DNA of 64,000 nucleotides, taken from positions 37,186 through 101,185 of the IMG/VR virus record IMGVR_UViG_3300032050_000044; one strand, given 5' to 3'. The notes under the pieces are model-generated. The model worked only from the letters and a program-made list of their open reading frames with translations. It had not been told where the DNA came from and did not search any database. This document shows positions 36,236-43,826 of the stretch, piece by piece. The first letter of the stretch is position 1, and each line of letters begins with the position of its first letter. A program made the position numbers and the translations under genes. Origin of the DNA: a virus.

Positions 36236-36364
36236 ATTGATCATATCATACCAATATCTTCTGTAAATAGTGAAAATGATGTTATAAGGTTAAATCACTA
36301 TACTAACTTACAACCATTATGTAGTAAAGTAAATAGAGATATAAAGATTGATAAGTTTAATTAA
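36230..36364 (+). pseudogene. C-terminal fragment of an HNH homing endonuclease
   Basis: A 44-codon frame encodes MDIDHIIPISSVNSENDVI, then RLNHYTNLQPLCSKVNRDIK and a short end. This is nearly the same as the C-terminus of the intact HNH enzyme at 30117-30806 (DIDHIIPLSSA...LNHYTNLQPLCSRVNRDIK). The zinc finger and linker are missing, so it is a decayed copy. The HNH residues themselves are still intact. Confidence 0.8.
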
Positions 36365-36406
36365 AACTTTTTTATTAATTTTAATACAAAGTTTAAATAT
36401 TATATT

Positions 36407-36709
36407 ATGAATAAAGTCGTATTACAATTTTGGGAAGAATCTATTCGAGGTAAGTCTCCAATACAAGATGGTTGTTCAATACATTTAGACACACAAGAAA
36501 GAATTAAATATATAAATTCTATTTATGATGGTAGAAATGAAAATAATATACCAGATGAATATGAAAGAACGGTTGGTGATGAGCTAGTTGCTTTTATAGA
36601 AGATTCACTCTTTGAAAAACTCACAAAGGATAAATCAATTAGAATATATCAACACCAGTTTAAAAATTTGTTGAATATGTCTGAATTAATAATTAAAGAA
36701 ACGATATGA
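36407..36709 (+). CDS. Hypothetical protein
   Basis: A 100-residue acidic protein (MNKVVLQFWEESIRGKSPI), predicted alpha/beta, no family recognised. Its stop overlaps the ATG of the following membrane protein by 4 nt (ATGA), so they form a coupled pair. Confidence 0.55.
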   Translation: MNKVVLQFWEESIRGKSPIQDGCSIHLDTQERIKYINSIYDGRNENNIPDEYERTVGDELVAFIEDSLFEKLTKDKSIRIYQHQFKNLLNMSELIIKETI

Positions 36710-37047
36710 ATACATTGTTCTATTTAGCCTTAATTTTATTTACATTAAATGAGATTTTTTATTTTTCCAATAGAAAAAGATTAGATATATTTTTTAAGAA
36801 AAAAGATTCAAGTCAAATAAAAAAAATTGATATACTTTATTACTTGATAAAAACAACTTCAATTATTTGGCCAATAATTGGTTTATTTTCAAGTTTTAGT
36901 GTTTTATTTCTTATGATAATATTATTAGGATTTACAAAATTTTTACTTTATCATATCTCAAATAGAATTTATAAAGTTTATGTAGATCTACATCCTATAT
37001 TACTAATATCAATTTATTTAACTATATTATTTTATAGATTTACTTAA
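36706..37047 (+). CDS. Small integral membrane protein
   Basis: A 113-residue protein with about four hydrophobic segments (LFYLALILFTLNEIFYF; IIWPIIGLFSSFSVLFLMII; FTKFLLYHI; LHPILLISIYLTILFY) and a Lys-rich cytoplasmic loop. Candidates are a holin, an exclusion protein or a membrane anchor. No sequence match recognised. It converges with gene 4, overlapping by 4 nt. Confidence 0.55.
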   Translation: MNTLFYLALILFTLNEIFYFSNRKRLDIFFKKKDSSQIKKIDILYYLIKTTSIIWPIIGLFSSFSVLFLMIILLGFTKFLLYHISNRIYKVYVDLHPILLISIYLTILFYRFT

Positions 37048-37568
37048 ACATTAAATTTCTTTAGGTGTTCTTCTGTTATGATTATAAAGTCATAACCCTT
37101 TTTGTTACACCAGTTTATCATTGTTTCCCATTTTTGTTTATTTTTATACGCCATTTTTAGGTCATACTCGAAGTTTTTTAACTTCTTACCTTTATCCTCA
37201 GGTACTTGAAGCCTACCTTCAGTTAATGCTTGTACAAATGCGTATTCTTTTTGTGGTTTAACTTCAGCTACAACTTGTTTCAAAACACCATTAATTCTCA
37301 TTTCATAATAAAAATCAACATGATATACATGGTTTTTAACTCTTGTATCTCCATTTTCAAAGTGTGTCATTTGATATGGTATCTGTAAGCACTCAGCACC
37401 CCATTTAGTTATTTCCGGTTTTAAATCTAACCATGTCATTATCTTTTTCTCCCAAGAACTTCTATAAAAAAGACCTCCTTGAGTATTTAATTTTATTACC
37501 TTGTCTTTATTTTTTGGAATATAAAGACCACCGTGATATTTTGAATTATTTGGCTTGGAATTTAACAT
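37044..37568 (-). CDS. 4: Head completion nuclease gp4-like
   Basis: A 174-residue protein. It has the gp4 pattern: KVIKLNTQGGLFYRSSWEKKIMTWLD, then YHVDFYYEMRINGVLKQVVAEVKPQKE (the D...E-x-K nuclease motif of the PD-(D/E)xK-like family) and the C-terminal IITEEHLKKF. T4 gp4 (150 residues) is needed to finish heads and carries an endonuclease fold. Single gene on the minus strand, facing the membrane protein. Confidence 0.85.
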   Translation of the reverse strand: MLNSKPNNSKYHGGLYIPKNKDKVIKLNTQGGLFYRSSWEKKIMTWLDLKPEITKWGAECLQIPYQMTHFENGDTRVKNHVYHVDFYYEMRINGVLKQVVAEVKPQKEYAFVQALTEGRLQVPEDKGKKLKNFEYDLKMAYKNKQKWETMINWCNKKGYDFIIITEEHLKKFNV

Positions 37569-37611
37569 AAGTTTATTTCATTTTATTTATATATAAAAGA
37601 AAAAACTTTCT

Positions 37612-38298
37612 ATGGGTGCTTTAGAAGAAAGAGTTAAATTAAGTTTATTGGTACATGGTAACGGATTAGAAGAAAATTTTAAAAACAATTCACTTGAGTT
37701 TTTAGATAAGTGGAGTAAGAGTGATAAGATGTTTAAAGCTATAAATGTCTCTGATATAAAACCAGGTGGTTTTTATTTTATTCATTATAAAGACCCTTCT
37801 AAATGGATGGAGTATTCACCTGTATTTGTTGTTAGTTATAAAAAATTTGATAATAAAGTTATCATATTTGGTGTTAATTTAAACTTTATACCACTACAAA
37901 TAAGAAGTGCTATCTTTGATCCTTATTTCAAAGATGAGTTTTTTGACAATGATACCTTTCTGAAAGTTACTTATGATGGGATGTATAAAGAACTATTAAA
38001 ATGGAAATTTGAGTATTCTTTAATGGAGTATAATGCTATACAGATTTATAGATGTCATAAAATACACATGAGTCAAATTCCAAGATTTTTATATTCACAA
38101 CACCCAAAGGCCGTATATGATCCTCAAAAACTAATGCAGATATGGAATGCTAAATTAGAGACAAGAGATCAACGACATAATGAGATGGTACAAGCTCTTA
38201 TTTCTGATTTTTATGATGTTGATGGTAAAATCAAAGCTCAATATGAAGCATTAAAAGGACATATACAAAGGATAAAAAATTCTTTAAGGAGATTTTAA
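37612..38298 (+). CDS. Conserved T4-type phage structural-like protein of unknown role
   Basis: A 228-residue protein. The segment PGGFYFIHYKDPSKWMEYSP...VVSYKKFDNKVIIFGVNLNFIPLQIRSAIFD resembles a family I recall from many T4-like phages (forms such as YPLVxP...GxNLHYxxPxLRxxLxD), usually near head or baseplate genes and without a defined function. The C-terminus is a helical, charged tail. Confidence 0.55.
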   Translation: MGALEERVKLSLLVHGNGLEENFKNNSLEFLDKWSKSDKMFKAINVSDIKPGGFYFIHYKDPSKWMEYSPVFVVSYKKFDNKVIIFGVNLNFIPLQIRSAIFDPYFKDEFFDNDTFLKVTYDGMYKELLKWKFEYSLMEYNAIQIYRCHKIHMSQIPRFLYSQHPKAVYDPQKLMQIWNAKLETRDQRHNEMVQALISDFYDVDGKIKAQYEALKGHIQRIKNSLRRF

Positions 38299-38316
38299 AT
38301 TAGATTAAAAAATTAC

Positions 38317-38324
38317 TATCTTTG
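38317..38324 (+). promoter_or_regulatory. Host-type -7 promoter element
   Basis: TATCTTTG matches TAnnTTTG exactly and lies 25 nt before ATG 38349. The TTTG partner at -33 is weak. Confidence 0.45.
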
Positions 38325-38348
38325 TATAGTTATTAAAAATCTATAAAT

Positions 38349-38795
38349 ATGAAATATTCTACTTACGTATCAGCATCTGAAAAAGTATCAGCATTTGGTC
38401 AAAATGATTTAGCTAAAAGACTTATTGAACATGCTAATTTAATTGAGCAAAAGAAAATTGAAGATCTAAAGTTTGATATTTTAGTTGGTAAAGTAAAAGC
38501 TTTTGATAATGCTATTTTTCATTCTGTTAGGGTTTTAAGAGAAAAAGAAGCAATTACGGTTATGTTCATTTTCACTTCAGGTCAAAATACTCACAGAATT
38601 AATTGTACCTTAAAACAAAATGGTGAAATTGTTTGGTGTGATGGTAACCTTTTTAAAAACAGATCATCTGTTAAAAACTTTACTAAGTTATTTTATCACT
38701 TAACTAATTATAATAAAGACATTAGAAACGTCTTGAAAGAAAGTGAGATATCAGTGAATAGTTTGAATGTTGTAAATAGAACTTTTTATATCTAA
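38349..38795 (+). CDS. Hypothetical protein, host-type promoter
   Basis: A 148-residue protein (MKYSTYVSASEKVSAFGQND) with an N-terminal helical part and a beta sheet (ITVMFIFTSGQNTHRINCTL). No family recognised. The host-type promoter upstream suggests early transcription. The next gene follows 4 nt later. Confidence 0.55.
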   Translation: MKYSTYVSASEKVSAFGQNDLAKRLIEHANLIEQKKIEDLKFDILVGKVKAFDNAIFHSVRVLREKEAITVMFIFTSGQNTHRINCTLKQNGEIVWCDGNLFKNRSSVKNFTKLFYHLTNYNKDIRNVLKESEISVNSLNVVNRTFYI

Positions 38796-38799
38796 GAGT

Positions 38800-39024
38800 A
38801 TGAAGTATGATTATGAATTAATTAAGGATTTTATTATTGAGAAAGATCCTACTGTAAAAAGAAAAAATATCATTTTTGAAAATGTTTATTTACACAATGA
38901 GTGGATAATGGCCCCTTATAGAGAACTTATTTGGTCTAATAGTTTTAGTGTAAAGTTAGAAGACTACGAACTTAGACTAAAAGAAAAGTTGAGAGATAAT
39001 AAACTGAATGAATTAGGAATATAG
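38800..39024 (+). CDS. Hypothetical small protein
   Basis: A 74-residue protein (MKYDYELIKDFIIEKDPTVK) with an aromatic-rich centre and a charged C-terminal helix. Same unit as the preceding gene; a terminator follows. No family recognised. Confidence 0.55.
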   Translation: MKYDYELIKDFIIEKDPTVKRKNIIFENVYLHNEWIMAPYRELIWSNSFSVKLEDYELRLKEKLRDNKLNELGI

Positions 39025-39025
39025 A

Positions 39026-39052
39026 AAAAGAGACCTTTGGGTCTCTTTTTTC
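39026..39052 (+). terminator. Hairpin terminator
   Basis: AGAGACC-tttg-GGTCTCT followed by a T run. Confidence 0.87.
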
Positions 39053-39103
39053 ATTTTAGGGAGTTCATATTTTTATATATACCATTAAAATTTATAATTT
39101 TTA

Positions 39104-40855
39104 ATGGCTTCATATAATTATACAAATAATAATAACTCTCAAGGTGGAATGGGTTTTGTGAATTCCGCTGTAGAAAATAAAGGTCTTTTTAGTAGAATAT
39201 TAAGAAACTTATCTAACTATGGTATGAACTACGATGATATGATCATCAGAAATCAAGTTGGTGTTGGTATTAACGAAGATCCTTATGCAGCGAGAGGTAG
39301 TTCAATGTATGACTTCTTTTCTCAAAGAGCGGTTGCTTCGGTTTTAAATAGAAAATCTATACCTTATTTGGATAAGTCTTATCCTGATAAAAGAAGAATA
39401 CTAAGAGAATATTCAATTAAAGATGAAATTAGAGATTTTATTAGTGCTATCGCGGATGAGTCCATTGTTTATAATGATACTAAAGACTTTTGTTCACCAT
39501 CACCATTATCTTCTGACTATTCACAAGATATAAAAGATAAATATCAAGAATTTTTTGAAAAAATATATAATAAGTTTGGATTTTCAGATAGTGTTACTGC
39601 TTTTAACATGATGAGAGACTTTCTTATAGATGGTTATTTGGCAGTTGAATTAGTTTGGGATGATAAAAAGAAGAATATAATCGCATTTAATAGGTTAAAA
39701 CCAGAAAGTATTGTACCAGCTTATGAACCAAACGTTGGTCACTTATGGATTCAGTTTCCTGAAGATCCGCAGTTGAGAAGAATATTTTTAGATTCTCAAA
39801 TAGCATTTATTTCATATTCAACTCAAAATGATTTTTCTGAGACTTCATATGTTGAAGGTTTAATTAAACCTTATAACCAGTTAAAAATTCTTGAGCAAAC
39901 AAGAATTATGTTTAATATAATGAATGCTACTGTCTATCAAAAATTTACTATTCCGATCAAAGGTTTATCTAGACAAAAGGCGGAAGAACAAATAGGTCAA
40001 TTGATACAAGATTATTCAGAAGAAATTGAATTTGATGATACATTGGGTACAATTTCTATAAATGGTGCTAAACATATTCCGTATAATAAACAAGTATGGT
40101 TTCCTGATGGTGATGCTGGTACTCCTAATATGGAATTAGTTGCTCCTCAAGGACATGATATAAATGAAGATGGTATGTTGAAGTGGTTTCACATGGCACT
40201 TAAAAGAGCTTCTAAAATTCCAATTAATCGATTTGAAGCTGAAGGTGGTGGTGGTACTTTTGTTGCTGATCAAGCTGGTATGACAAATGATGAAGTTAAG
40301 TTTCATAATTTTATTGGTAGATTAAGAGCAAATTTTAAAGAAATTATAGTAAAACCTCTTAAACTACAAATGTTAGTTGAATTTCCAGAACTCAGAGAAG
40401 ATGATATTATAATGAATGAGATAGATATTGATTTCAACTCAAATCAAATTTTTGAAGAGTGGAAAAAGATTAATAATTTAGCTAAAAGAGCTGAAGCAAT
40501 TGGTACACTTACTGGTATTATGAATGGTGAAAAACCTTATTTCCATATTGAATGGATAATGGATCACGTATTTAAATTAACACCTGAAGAAAAAGCTGAA
40601 AACCAGAAATATTGGGCTAAAGATGCTGCTGGCGCCGGAGCCGCTCCGGGTGCTCAAGGTGGTGCTCAAGTCGGTGGTGAAATGGGTGCTCAAGGTGGTG
40701 CTCAAGTCGGTGGTGAAATGGGTGCTCAAGGTGGTGCTCAAGCCGGTGGACAAGCGGCTCCTGAGGCTCCTGCTCAAGGTGGTGGACAAGCGGCTCCCGA
40801 AGCTCCTCCAGCTCAAGGTGGTGGTGCTCAAGGTGGTAGTGAGTTTGAATTTTAA
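39104..40855 (+). CDS. 20: Portal vertex protein gp20
   Basis: A 583-residue protein. Typical T4 portal segments are present: IRDFISAIADESIVYN, MMRDFLIDGYLAVELVWDD, FNRLKPESIVPAYE, YVEGLIKPYNQLKILEQTRI, the stretch MLKWFHMALKRASKIPINRF, and KFHNFIGRLRANFKEIIVKPL. It forms the 12-subunit DNA entry pore. The last 75 residues are a low-complexity Ala/Gln/Gly tail with 12-residue repeats (GAQGGAQVGGEM), unlike T4 gp20 (524 residues). Preceded by TATATATA and TATAA elements. Confidence 0.95.
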   Translation: MASYNYTNNNNSQGGMGFVNSAVENKGLFSRILRNLSNYGMNYDDMIIRNQVGVGINEDPYAARGSSMYDFFSQRAVASVLNRKSIPYLDKSYPDKRRILREYSIKDEIRDFISAIADESIVYNDTKDFCSPSPLSSDYSQDIKDKYQEFFEKIYNKFGFSDSVTAFNMMRDFLIDGYLAVELVWDDKKKNIIAFNRLKPESIVPAYEPNVGHLWIQFPEDPQLRRIFLDSQIAFISYSTQNDFSETSYVEGLIKPYNQLKILEQTRIMFNIMNATVYQKFTIPIKGLSRQKAEEQIGQLIQDYSEEIEFDDTLGTISINGAKHIPYNKQVWFPDGDAGTPNMELVAPQGHDINEDGMLKWFHMALKRASKIPINRFEAEGGGGTFVADQAGMTNDEVKFHNFIGRLRANFKEIIVKPLKLQMLVEFPELREDDIIMNEIDIDFNSNQIFEEWKKINNLAKRAEAIGTLTGIMNGEKPYFHIEWIMDHVFKLTPEEKAENQKYWAKDAAGAGAAPGAQGGAQVGGEMGAQGGAQVGGEMGAQGGAQAGGQAAPEAPAQGGGQAAPEAPPAQGGGAQGGSEFEF

Positions 40856-40863
40856 TGATATAA

Positions 40864-40895
40864 AAAAAGTCTCAGTGAAAACTGAGACTTTTTTA
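40864..40895. terminator. Bidirectional hairpin terminator
   Basis: AAGTCTCAGT-gaaa-ACTGAGACTT with flanking A and T runs. Confidence 0.88.
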
Positions 40896-41351
40896 TGCTA
40901 CATTCTTTTCTGTTTTTATATAAAAATGACTAAATTGATCCTCAAAGAAACTCATAGATATATCTACATCAATTCCAGCATCTAATAATCCAATTATTGA
41001 TCTACCCAATTCTGTTTGTAATGGTCTCCATTCAATTTCTAACTCATCGACAATATCATCTTTTATAATCATTGTGATTCTTTTAACCGAAAAAACCACA
41101 TCAGATAAACTCATATCATTTGATTTAACACTATCAATTTTACCCCATTCATTAATATCTTCAATATCAAATTGAACTCTTTTACCTTCTAGTAAAGAGT
41201 TCAACTTAATTTCTCTTTTAAATTGTAACCAGTTGGGCCACTTTTCTAATTTATTTTCAAATTGTGATAATTTAATTCCTTCTAAATAGAATTTTTTAAT
41301 TCTATTTTTTAAATGAGAATCCTCATTATCTACTCTATATAATTGTCCCAT
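40893..41351 (-). CDS. Hypothetical protein between portal and RNase R genes
   Basis: A 152-residue protein. The first half is helical and basic; the second half is beta-rich (DVVFSVKRITMII...DELEIEW) followed by LGRSIIGLLDAGIDVDISMSFF. The last stretch is faintly like the S-containing strand of T4-type prohead proteases (L...I.AG..vgvSsr), but the Ser-Ser-Arg is not present. It starts 2 nt after the RNase R gene and is probably co-transcribed. Function unknown. Confidence 0.55.
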   Translation of the reverse strand: MGQLYRVDNEDSHLKNRIKKFYLEGIKLSQFENKLEKWPNWLQFKREIKLNSLLEGKRVQFDIEDINEWGKIDSVKSNDMSLSDVVFSVKRITMIIKDDIVDELEIEWRPLQTELGRSIIGLLDAGIDVDISMSFFEDQFSHFYIKTEKNVA

Positions 41352-41353
41352 AA

Positions 41354-43258
41354 TTAAAATTTTAAAAAATCGATTTGTTTCTTTTCTAAATCAACTGACT
41401 TAACAACAACCTTTATTGGATCACCTAATCTAACTTTATCACCTAAATCACTAACAGCATAGTAATTATCTGGATAAGCCATCCATTTTCCTTCTAAACT
41501 ACTTAGTTTTATTAAACCTTCACATTTACTTTCAAACAATTCTACATAGATTCCTCTATCTAATACACCTGAAACAATTCCATCAAAAACTTGACCAATT
41601 CTGTCTCCTAAGTATTCAGCTTGTTTATACTTAATAGAATCTCTTTGAGCTTTTGCTGATACTACTTCTTGTTTAGATATCCACTCACATTGTTTTTCTA
41701 ATTCGTTTGGTTTAACATCTTTACTATATCCCTCACTTTTCAATGCCATTGATAATAATCTATGTGTCAACATATCACTATATCTTCTAATCGGACTTGT
41801 GAAGTGTGAATAGTGTTCAAATCCCAAACCATAATGACCAATGTTTCTAGTTGTATATTTAGCCTTTTGCTGAGCTCTAACTATTAAAGTTGTAATGATG
41901 TTTTCCTCACTAGTTCCTTTGCAACTTTTCATTAGTTCATTTATAACTAATTTAGTCTTCTCAGGTGTATCACCGTAATTTACTTCATATCCTAAAGTTG
42001 ATATGAATGTTTTAATATGTTCTAATTTAGTTTCATCCGGTTCTTCGTGAATTCTATTAACACAAGGTAACCCTCTAGACTTAATAAACTTAGCAACTTC
42101 TCTATTCGCTAATAACATATATTCTTCTATTAAGTGATTAGCTTCTTTTTGTTCTTTTAAATAAAGTCCAATTGGTTTTTTATTATCATCAGCTAATTTG
42201 AATTTAACTTCAACACCACCAATTTCCATGGAACCTCCTAACATTCTTCTTCTTCTCATTTTTAAAGCTAATCTGTGTAATTCTAAAATAACCTCATCAC
42301 AATCTTTATTTTCTTCTGATGCTGTTCCTCTGTCGATAACTTCTTGAGCCATTTCATAAGAATAGTCTTTATTTACGTTTACAATAGTTCTACCAAACCA
42401 AGTGTTTTCAATTCTACCATTTGTATCTAATTCAACTATAACAGAGTAACATAGTTTATCACTACCTGATTTTAAAGAACATATACCATTACTCAATCTT
42501 TTTGGTATCATTGGCACACATCTATCAACTAAATAAACAGAAGATGATCTTTTATAAGCTTCTTCATCTAAGGCACTTCCTGGTTTTATATAGTGTGTAA
42601 CATCTGCGATATTTATAGAAACATATCTTTTACCATCTTTAAATTCTAATCCGATTGTATCATCAGCATCTTTTGAATCAAACGGATCGATACCGATTGT
42701 AGTTATATTTCTCAAATCTCTTCTTTTAGATATCTCTTTCTCAGTAATAACTTCTGATATTAACTCTGATTCATTTAAAACTTCTTGTGGGAAATCCACT
42801 GGTAAGTTATATTCATACATAATAGCGTTCATTTCGGTTTCATTCTCACCAACAGTTCCTAAAATTTTAACAATTTTAGCATTTGGTGATTTTTGACCGT
42901 TTTCCCAACTATCAAATTTAACAAGTACTTTTTGATTATCTTCTGCTGAGTGTTTACCTTTTATATAAAAGTCAACGTGTATTTTTGAGTTATCTGGTAT
43001 AACAAATGTGTGATCTTTTTTAACTTGAGTAGTTCCTACAAATTCTAATTTAAATCTTTCAACTACCTCTATTACTTTTGCTTCTAATTTTTTTTCTCCT
43101 TTAAAGAGAACAAATCTTACTTTATCTAAGTGTAGTGAATTTAACGTTCTCTTTTTATGTACGAAAAATTCTTTTCCATCAACTTTGACAGTTGCATTTC
43201 CGCTAACGGAGAATTCTATTTGAGATTCAAGAATATCTCCTTCATTGTATTTAGCCAT
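41354..43258 (-). CDS. rnr: RNase R / RNase II family 3'-5' exoribonuclease
   Basis: A 634-residue protein. N-terminal OB/cold-shock-like beta domains (1-170) lead to the RNB catalytic domain with the metal-binding signature IGIDPFDSKDADDTIGL near residue 190. This continues with INIADVTHYIKPGSALDEEA, PMIPKRLSNGICSLK, and near the end GHYGLGFEHYSHFTSPIRRYSD, followed by an S1 domain (GQVFDGIVSGVLDRGIYVEL). It lacks the Lys-rich C-terminal tail of E. coli RNase R (813 residues). In bacteria RNase R degrades structured RNA and non-stop mRNA together with tmRNA-SmpB. It lies 8 kb from a tmRNA gene in this genome. Confidence 0.92.
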   Translation of the reverse strand: MAKYNEGDILESQIEFSVSGNATVKVDGKEFFVHKKRTLNSLHLDKVRFVLFKGEKKLEAKVIEVVERFKLEFVGTTQVKKDHTFVIPDNSKIHVDFYIKGKHSAEDNQKVLVKFDSWENGQKSPNAKIVKILGTVGENETEMNAIMYEYNLPVDFPQEVLNESELISEVITEKEISKRRDLRNITTIGIDPFDSKDADDTIGLEFKDGKRYVSINIADVTHYIKPGSALDEEAYKRSSSVYLVDRCVPMIPKRLSNGICSLKSGSDKLCYSVIVELDTNGRIENTWFGRTIVNVNKDYSYEMAQEVIDRGTASEENKDCDEVILELHRLALKMRRRRMLGGSMEIGGVEVKFKLADDNKKPIGLYLKEQKEANHLIEEYMLLANREVAKFIKSRGLPCVNRIHEEPDETKLEHIKTFISTLGYEVNYGDTPEKTKLVINELMKSCKGTSEENIITTLIVRAQQKAKYTTRNIGHYGLGFEHYSHFTSPIRRYSDMLTHRLLSMALKSEGYSKDVKPNELEKQCEWISKQEVVSAKAQRDSIKYKQAEYLGDRIGQVFDGIVSGVLDRGIYVELFESKCEGLIKLSSLEGKWMAYPDNYYAVSDLGDKVRLGDPIKVVVKSVDLEKKQIDFLKF

Positions 43259-43649
43259 CTTTATTTATTTTATTCTTTTTTGATATATTATCTACACCGT
43301 ATTTTTCAACTAAGGTATTTTTCATTTTAGATAATACTTTTTTATTTTGTATAGGATAATCAACACCAAAGTTTTTTCTTAGTGTTTCTTTTCTTTTTAT
43401 TTCTGAACATTTTCTACAAAAATAGTCTCCCCAATTCTTATTGTCGTATTTAAGATAGTTTTTATATATAACCTGTTTTTCTATACCACAACTATCACAT
43501 TGGCACTTTATTTTATGATGGGAACCTTTCGAAAGTAATTCTACTGGTATGGTAATAACCTCACCCAATCCTATATCATATCCTAAGTCTTCATAGTAAT
43601 GAAAATTGGACTCACTAATCTTTACATCTATTTCTCTAGTTAGAATCAT
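43251..43649 (-). CDS. Truncated homing-endonuclease-like protein
   Basis: A 132-residue product from ATG 43649 (ATG 43682 is an alternative). It has a four-Cys zinc finger (CQCDSCGIEKQ...FCRKCSEIKRKE) and the repeated motif NFGVDYPIQNKKVLSKMK / KYGVDNISKKNKI that I recall from large phage and giant-virus endonucleases. In those proteins the motif is followed by a catalytic domain, which is absent here: the frame stops at the start of the RNase R gene, overlapping it by 8 nt. Probably a remnant that now leads the rnr unit. Confidence 0.55.
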   Translation of the reverse strand: MILTREIDVKISESNFHYYEDLGYDIGLGEVITIPVELLSKGSHHKIKCQCDSCGIEKQVIYKNYLKYDNKNWGDYFCRKCSEIKRKETLRKNFGVDYPIQNKKVLSKMKNTLVEKYGVDNISKKNKINKDG

Positions 43650-43760
43650 TTTATATAAATATACATGTATTTTATTTTTCATTTTGAAAATGTTTTAAAA
43701 ATCATGATTTAAAAAGCCTTTTGGTATTTATAAAATTTAGTTACTGTAAAAAATCCATAT

Positions 43761-43801
43761 AGAAAAAAGAGGAGTTTGATAAGGCAATATATACACTATA
43801 A
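43761..43801 (+). promoter_or_regulatory. Phage-type extended promoter
   Basis: GAAAAAAGAGGAG, 11 nt, AATATATA (43786-43793), 3 nt, TATAA (43797-43801), 25 nt before ATG 43827. Confidence 0.65.
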
Positions 43802-43826
43802 TTTATACAAAAAATAACTATTTTAC

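Noticed and set aside
40893-41351. Prohead protease identity for the gene between portal and RNase R
   Set aside because: Only a faint similarity near the Ser strand; catalytic His and Ser motifs are absent, and a clear protease is present at 43827.
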